The notes beneath the pieces were generated by a model. That model did not search any database. It worked only from the letters and a program-made list of their open reading frames with translations, and was not told where the DNA came from. Made by a program: the position numbers and the translations under genes. 37,848 bases of DNA, taken from assembly GCA_025062105.1 (NCBI GenBank), contig JANXAQ010000064.1, positions 1-37,848 on the forward strand, in the 5' to 3' direction. The DNA comes from Thermoguttaceae bacterium. GTDB taxonomy: Bacteria; Planctomycetota; Planctomycetia; Pirellulales; Thermoguttaceae. Positions within the stretch are counted from its first letter, which is position 1. Each line of letters opens with the position of its first letter. Shown here in pieces: positions 35,362-37,848 of the stretch.

Positions 35362-36306
35362 ATGCAAGGCAACTACTGGAGTGTCTGGGTGTGGGCGGTA
35401 ATTAGCATATGGGTAGGCTCTGGTGGAGTGCTGGCGGCAGAAGAGCCCAAACCGATTGTGCTTTGGCCGGATGGCGCTCCGGGCGCTCTGGGCCAAGAAC
35501 AGGCAGATATACCGACGCTTGCGCCGTATTTGGCGCCGGCGGACCGGGCCACCGGCGCAGCTATCATCATTTGTCCAGGCGGTGGTTATCATCATGTCTC
35601 TCCGGCTCATGGAGAGCCGGTGGCCCGCTGGCTCAATTCCATCGGCGTGGCCGGGTTTGTCCTGAAATATCGCCATTTGAAGTATAAACACCCAGCGCCT
35701 TTTCAGGATATTCAGCGGGCTATCCGCTTGGTGCGAGCCAGGGCGGCCGAGTGGCGGCTGGACCCCAAACGTATCGGGGTGATGGGATTTTCGGCGGGTG
35801 GGCATTTAGCTTCGATGGCTGCTGTGCACTTCGATCCGGGCAAACCAGATGCGCCGGATCCGATCGAGCGCCTCAGCAGCCGACCAGATCTGCTGATCCT
35901 TTCGGTGGCGGTTATTACGATGCGGCCGCCATATGCCCATGCCGGTTCGGTGAAGAACTTACTGGGTGAGAATCCTTCGCCGGAGTTGATTGCTTTTTGT
36001 TCCACGGATGAGCATGTTCGTCCGGATACGCCGCCAACCTTTATTGTAAGCTCCTGGAGCGATGAAGGCGTACCGGTAGAAAATAGCCTGCGGTTTGCCC
36101 TAGCCCTTCGGCAGGCGAAGGTCCCCTGTGAGATCCACATTTACGAACGAGGGCCGCATAACTTCTTGCTGGCCAAAGGTGAGGTCCGGCGGGTATTGGA
36201 CAGTTGGTGGGAGCGGTTGGCCGACTGGCTACGCCTGCAAGGCTTTGCCGCCCACACCCCAGCAGGCCCTCCCCCAACCTGGGACTATAGCCAACCGAAA
36301 AAATAA
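35362..36306 (+). CDS. Secreted alpha/beta hydrolase (BD-FAE / acetylesterase-like)
   Basis: A 314-residue exported serine esterase. The signal peptide is residues 1-25 (hydrophobic, ending GGVLAAEE). The oxyanion-hole strand is IIICPGGGYHHVS (68-80), the nucleophile S144 lies in GFSAGGH, the acid is probably D234 in SWSDEGVPVENS, and the base is H266 in RGPHNF. This pattern matches the BD-FAE/axe esterases that remove acetyl or feruloyl groups from plant polysaccharides, often found with planctomycete carbohydrate genes. AAAGGAG lies 9 nt before the ATG, a good ribosome site. It starts 103 bp after mutY in the same direction, and a small TCCCT/AGGGA hairpin lies between. Its exact substrate is unknown. 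Confidence 0.88.
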   Translation: MQGNYWSVWVWAVISIWVGSGGVLAAEEPKPIVLWPDGAPGALGQEQADIPTLAPYLAPADRATGAAIIICPGGGYHHVSPAHGEPVARWLNSIGVAGFVLKYRHLKYKHPAPFQDIQRAIRLVRARAAEWRLDPKRIGVMGFSAGGHLASMAAVHFDPGKPDAPDPIERLSSRPDLLILSVAVITMRPPYAHAGSVKNLLGENPSPELIAFCSTDEHVRPDTPPTFIVSSWSDEGVPVENSLRFALALRQAKVPCEIHIYERGPHNFLLAKGEVRRVLDSWWERLADWLRLQGFAAHTPAGPPPTWDYSQPKK

Positions 36307-36393
36307 AAAATCCAGCCGCCCAGAGAAGGAAGAGCTTTTTGAACAGAAGATTGCTTTAGAGGACCATCTCGCACAAGCGGGAATCCAAAATGG

Positions 36394-36578
36394 GGAATCT
36401 CTGCCAAATGCTGAACATGTAGCGAACTTTATAAACATTAGATTACCTATCTGTTGCTTGTCCTACCTGGACAGCTCCTGTCTATTGGAGACTAGCAATG
36501 CTAGCAACCCTATATATTGGTTAAGGGGCGTAAACCAAAATGGTATAAAAATATGTTTTTGAATTATGCAGAGGTTCC
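36394..36578 (-). repeat. Family B element, inverted copy
   Basis: 185 bp with ends GGAATCTCTGCC and TTATGCAGAGGTTCC, the core ACTAGCAATGCTAGCAACC and the GAACATGTAGCGAAC and AATGGTATAAAAATATG blocks. The inverted similarity extends outward (AAATGG / CCATTT). Confidence 0.87.
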
Positions 36579-36948
36579 CCATTTCAGCCCAGGAAAGCAC
36601 GTTGCCTCTCCCTCGGGCAGAAGAGGCTGTCCAACGAAGCTCACCCGGCTGCCAAGCGCAAAACACCCTGCTTGGTGATCCCCTTCTGCCGCCTCCTAGC
36701 TTTCTAGGAACAGCTGATGAAAATATAGCCCCCTCCCATTGACTAAGCTGTGGCCAAGAAATCCTAACCCTGAGCGAGGGAAAGAGCTTTTTCGATAATA
36801 AGCTTGCTTTCGAGTGTGGCAGGTTCGGAAGCTGATATCCCAAACGGTTGCCCTTGCCTGCCATGGCAGGGGGAAGGAAAAGGAGGCATACCTTGTTTCG
36901 CCGGGAGGACAAGCGTAGAAAATATAGGCTTCGGTCCGGAAGTGGTGA
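36579..36948. other. Gap before the DUF1571 gene
   Basis: No gene. A segment near 36780 (GAAAGAGCTTTTTCGATAAT...TTGCTTTCGAG) resembles one near 36328 (GAAGAGCTTTTTGAACAGAA...TTGCTTTAGAG). Segment 36645-36760 is loosely similar to 31334-31450. These may be parts of a further old repeat family. Confidence 0.35.
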
Positions 36949-37815
36949 TTACGGGAAGTTATAGTTGGGGTTTTTCGGATCGAAGTCCAGATCGGTAAAG
37001 CCATTATTGAGCTTTAGGTTGAGATAGGTATATTCTTCGATTAGTTCGGGTTCGCCGCCCGGCTGTTTGGGCCAGTCGTAGGATTCATAGCGGATCGGCA
37101 GATTCAATTCGTCATCGACGAAGATGCGGGCCACATGGAAGAGAAAGTTCCGCCGGGGGACCGGGTGGACGACCTGAATACAAGTGCAGGATCGGTCGTT
37201 GATTTTGGCTCCCTCAAAAAACTTGACTTCACATTCACCGTATTGGAGATCTTTTTCGGCCACTTCGATCAGTCGGCGGACTAAGTTGAGGATGCCGACT
37301 TCGGTAATCGGATACCGTTGACCTTTCATGGCGACCGGGCCGGTAGGTTTAAGCTTGACCGTGCCAAACATGCTGCGTTGCACCCCGGTGCCATGGGCGA
37401 TGATCATGTTATCGTTTTGGTTATGGACGTAGATGACCTCTTGGCCGCGGCGATCTTCGGGTCCTAGGAAGTACATATAGACGCTGAAGGGTTGGTGGCG
37501 GATTTTAAGGAATATATGTTCATATTCTCCAAGTTTACCGCCTACCCGTTCTCGTTTGACCAAGGTGGCCGAGTAGTCCTTGATCTTTTCGATCTCGGGT
37601 AGTCCCTGATAGGCCCAGCGGAGGGCAGGCATCAAAGGATGTTCGTTTGGATTGGAGGTCAACAGGGACGGGGGTTTAGCAGGTGCAGTGGTGGGGCGTT
37701 CGGCAAGCCGTTGGGGGGGATCAGCCTGGATCCTATCTCCTCCCCCGGCCCCTTGCAACCAAATAACTCCAGCCACAAATGCCACCAATCCGATCATCAT
37801 TTGCCAGATTCTCAT
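36949..37815 (-). CDS. Exported DUF1571 protein
   Basis: A DUF1571-family protein, known mainly from planctomycetes and without an established function; the fold probably resembles LolA/LolB-like lipoprotein carriers. The start at 37815 (MRIWQMMIGLV...) is supported by AGGAG 8 nt upstream; the frame opens seven codons earlier, but that ATG has no ribosome site. An N-terminal hydrophobic segment (about 3-20) is a signal peptide or anchor and is followed by a Pro/Ala-rich stretch. The mature domain begins ALRWAYQGLPEIEKIKDYSATLVKRERV, as in the family, and continues in beta-strand-rich sequence (VYMYFLGPEDRRGQEVIYVHNQND, LPIRYESYDWP) to YTYLNLKLNNGFTDLDF. It runs leftward, and a gap separates it from its neighbour. 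It was seen entire. Confidence 0.88.
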   Translation of the reverse strand: MRIWQMMIGLVAFVAGVIWLQGAGGGDRIQADPPQRLAERPTTAPAKPPSLLTSNPNEHPLMPALRWAYQGLPEIEKIKDYSATLVKRERVGGKLGEYEHIFLKIRHQPFSVYMYFLGPEDRRGQEVIYVHNQNDNMIIAHGTGVQRSMFGTVKLKPTGPVAMKGQRYPITEVGILNLVRRLIEVAEKDLQYGECEVKFFEGAKINDRSCTCIQVVHPVPRRNFLFHVARIFVDDELNLPIRYESYDWPKQPGGEPELIEEYTYLNLKLNNGFTDLDFDPKNPNYNFP

Positions 37816-37848
37816 TCGGGAAACTCCTTTTCTCATGTGCTCTGAAAG

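Noticed and set aside
35164-35805. 213-codon leftward frame
   Set aside because: It overlaps the ends of mutY and the esterase on the other strand; both of those have clear domains.
1-37848. tRNA, rRNA, tmRNA, RNase P and SRP RNA genes
   Set aside because: I looked by eye for their signature sequences in the gaps and found none; a covariance-model search would be decisive.

Overview
The window looks like a chromosomal segment of a member of the Planctomycetota, probably Pirellulales-like. This is inferred from the protein families: a DUF1571 lipoprotein-like gene, Tat-exported Gfo/Idh/MocA dehydrogenases, a large cytoplasmic 24-residue LRR protein, a TlpA-type protein with Ca-binding-like repeats, a Cys-rich outer-membrane porin, and nusB next to ftsY. 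About two thirds is coding; no tRNA, rRNA, CRISPR, phage or transposase gene was recognised.

Layout: URO-D-like protein (883-1971, -), small conserved protein (3660-3896, +), TatD-like hydrolase (4852-5727, +), secreted thioredoxin-fold protein (6115-8052, -), stand-alone primase-like TOPRIM protein (8635-9678, +), porin (9888-11318, -) with terminator, nusB-ftsY operon (13656-12034, -), two metallophosphoesterases (15720-17965, +), radical SAM protein (19882-21693, +), mutS (25387-22493, -), giant LRR protein (28620-26011, -), two diverging Gfo/Idh/MocA proteins (31222-29858, - and 32160-33440, +), a mutY variant (33754-35259, +), a secreted esterase (35362-36306, +) and a DUF1571 protein (37815-36949, -). 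Apart from nusB-ftsY, genes are mostly isolated and separated by unusually long gaps.

The most striking content lies in those gaps. They are packed with miniature inverted-repeat elements (MITE-like, no coding capacity) of several unrelated families, here called A (148 bp, ends CTCGACTTTTGCCATTTTT), B (about 188 bp, ends GGAACCTCTGCA), C (about 255-267 bp, ends CTGTACTTTCTG), D/E (about 155 bp, ends GGCTGTC) and G (about 250-274 bp, ends GGTGCGGCTGA), plus several single palindromic elements. Many have clear target-site duplications and they are nested in each other: A in B, B in A, B in B, E in B, A probably in D. Removing inner elements restores the normal length of the outer ones. None was seen interrupting a gene. 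Canonical A copies carry two internal hairpins with the same stem, so A may also act as a structured RNA or DNA element. All family names here are mine and whether they are already described could not be checked.
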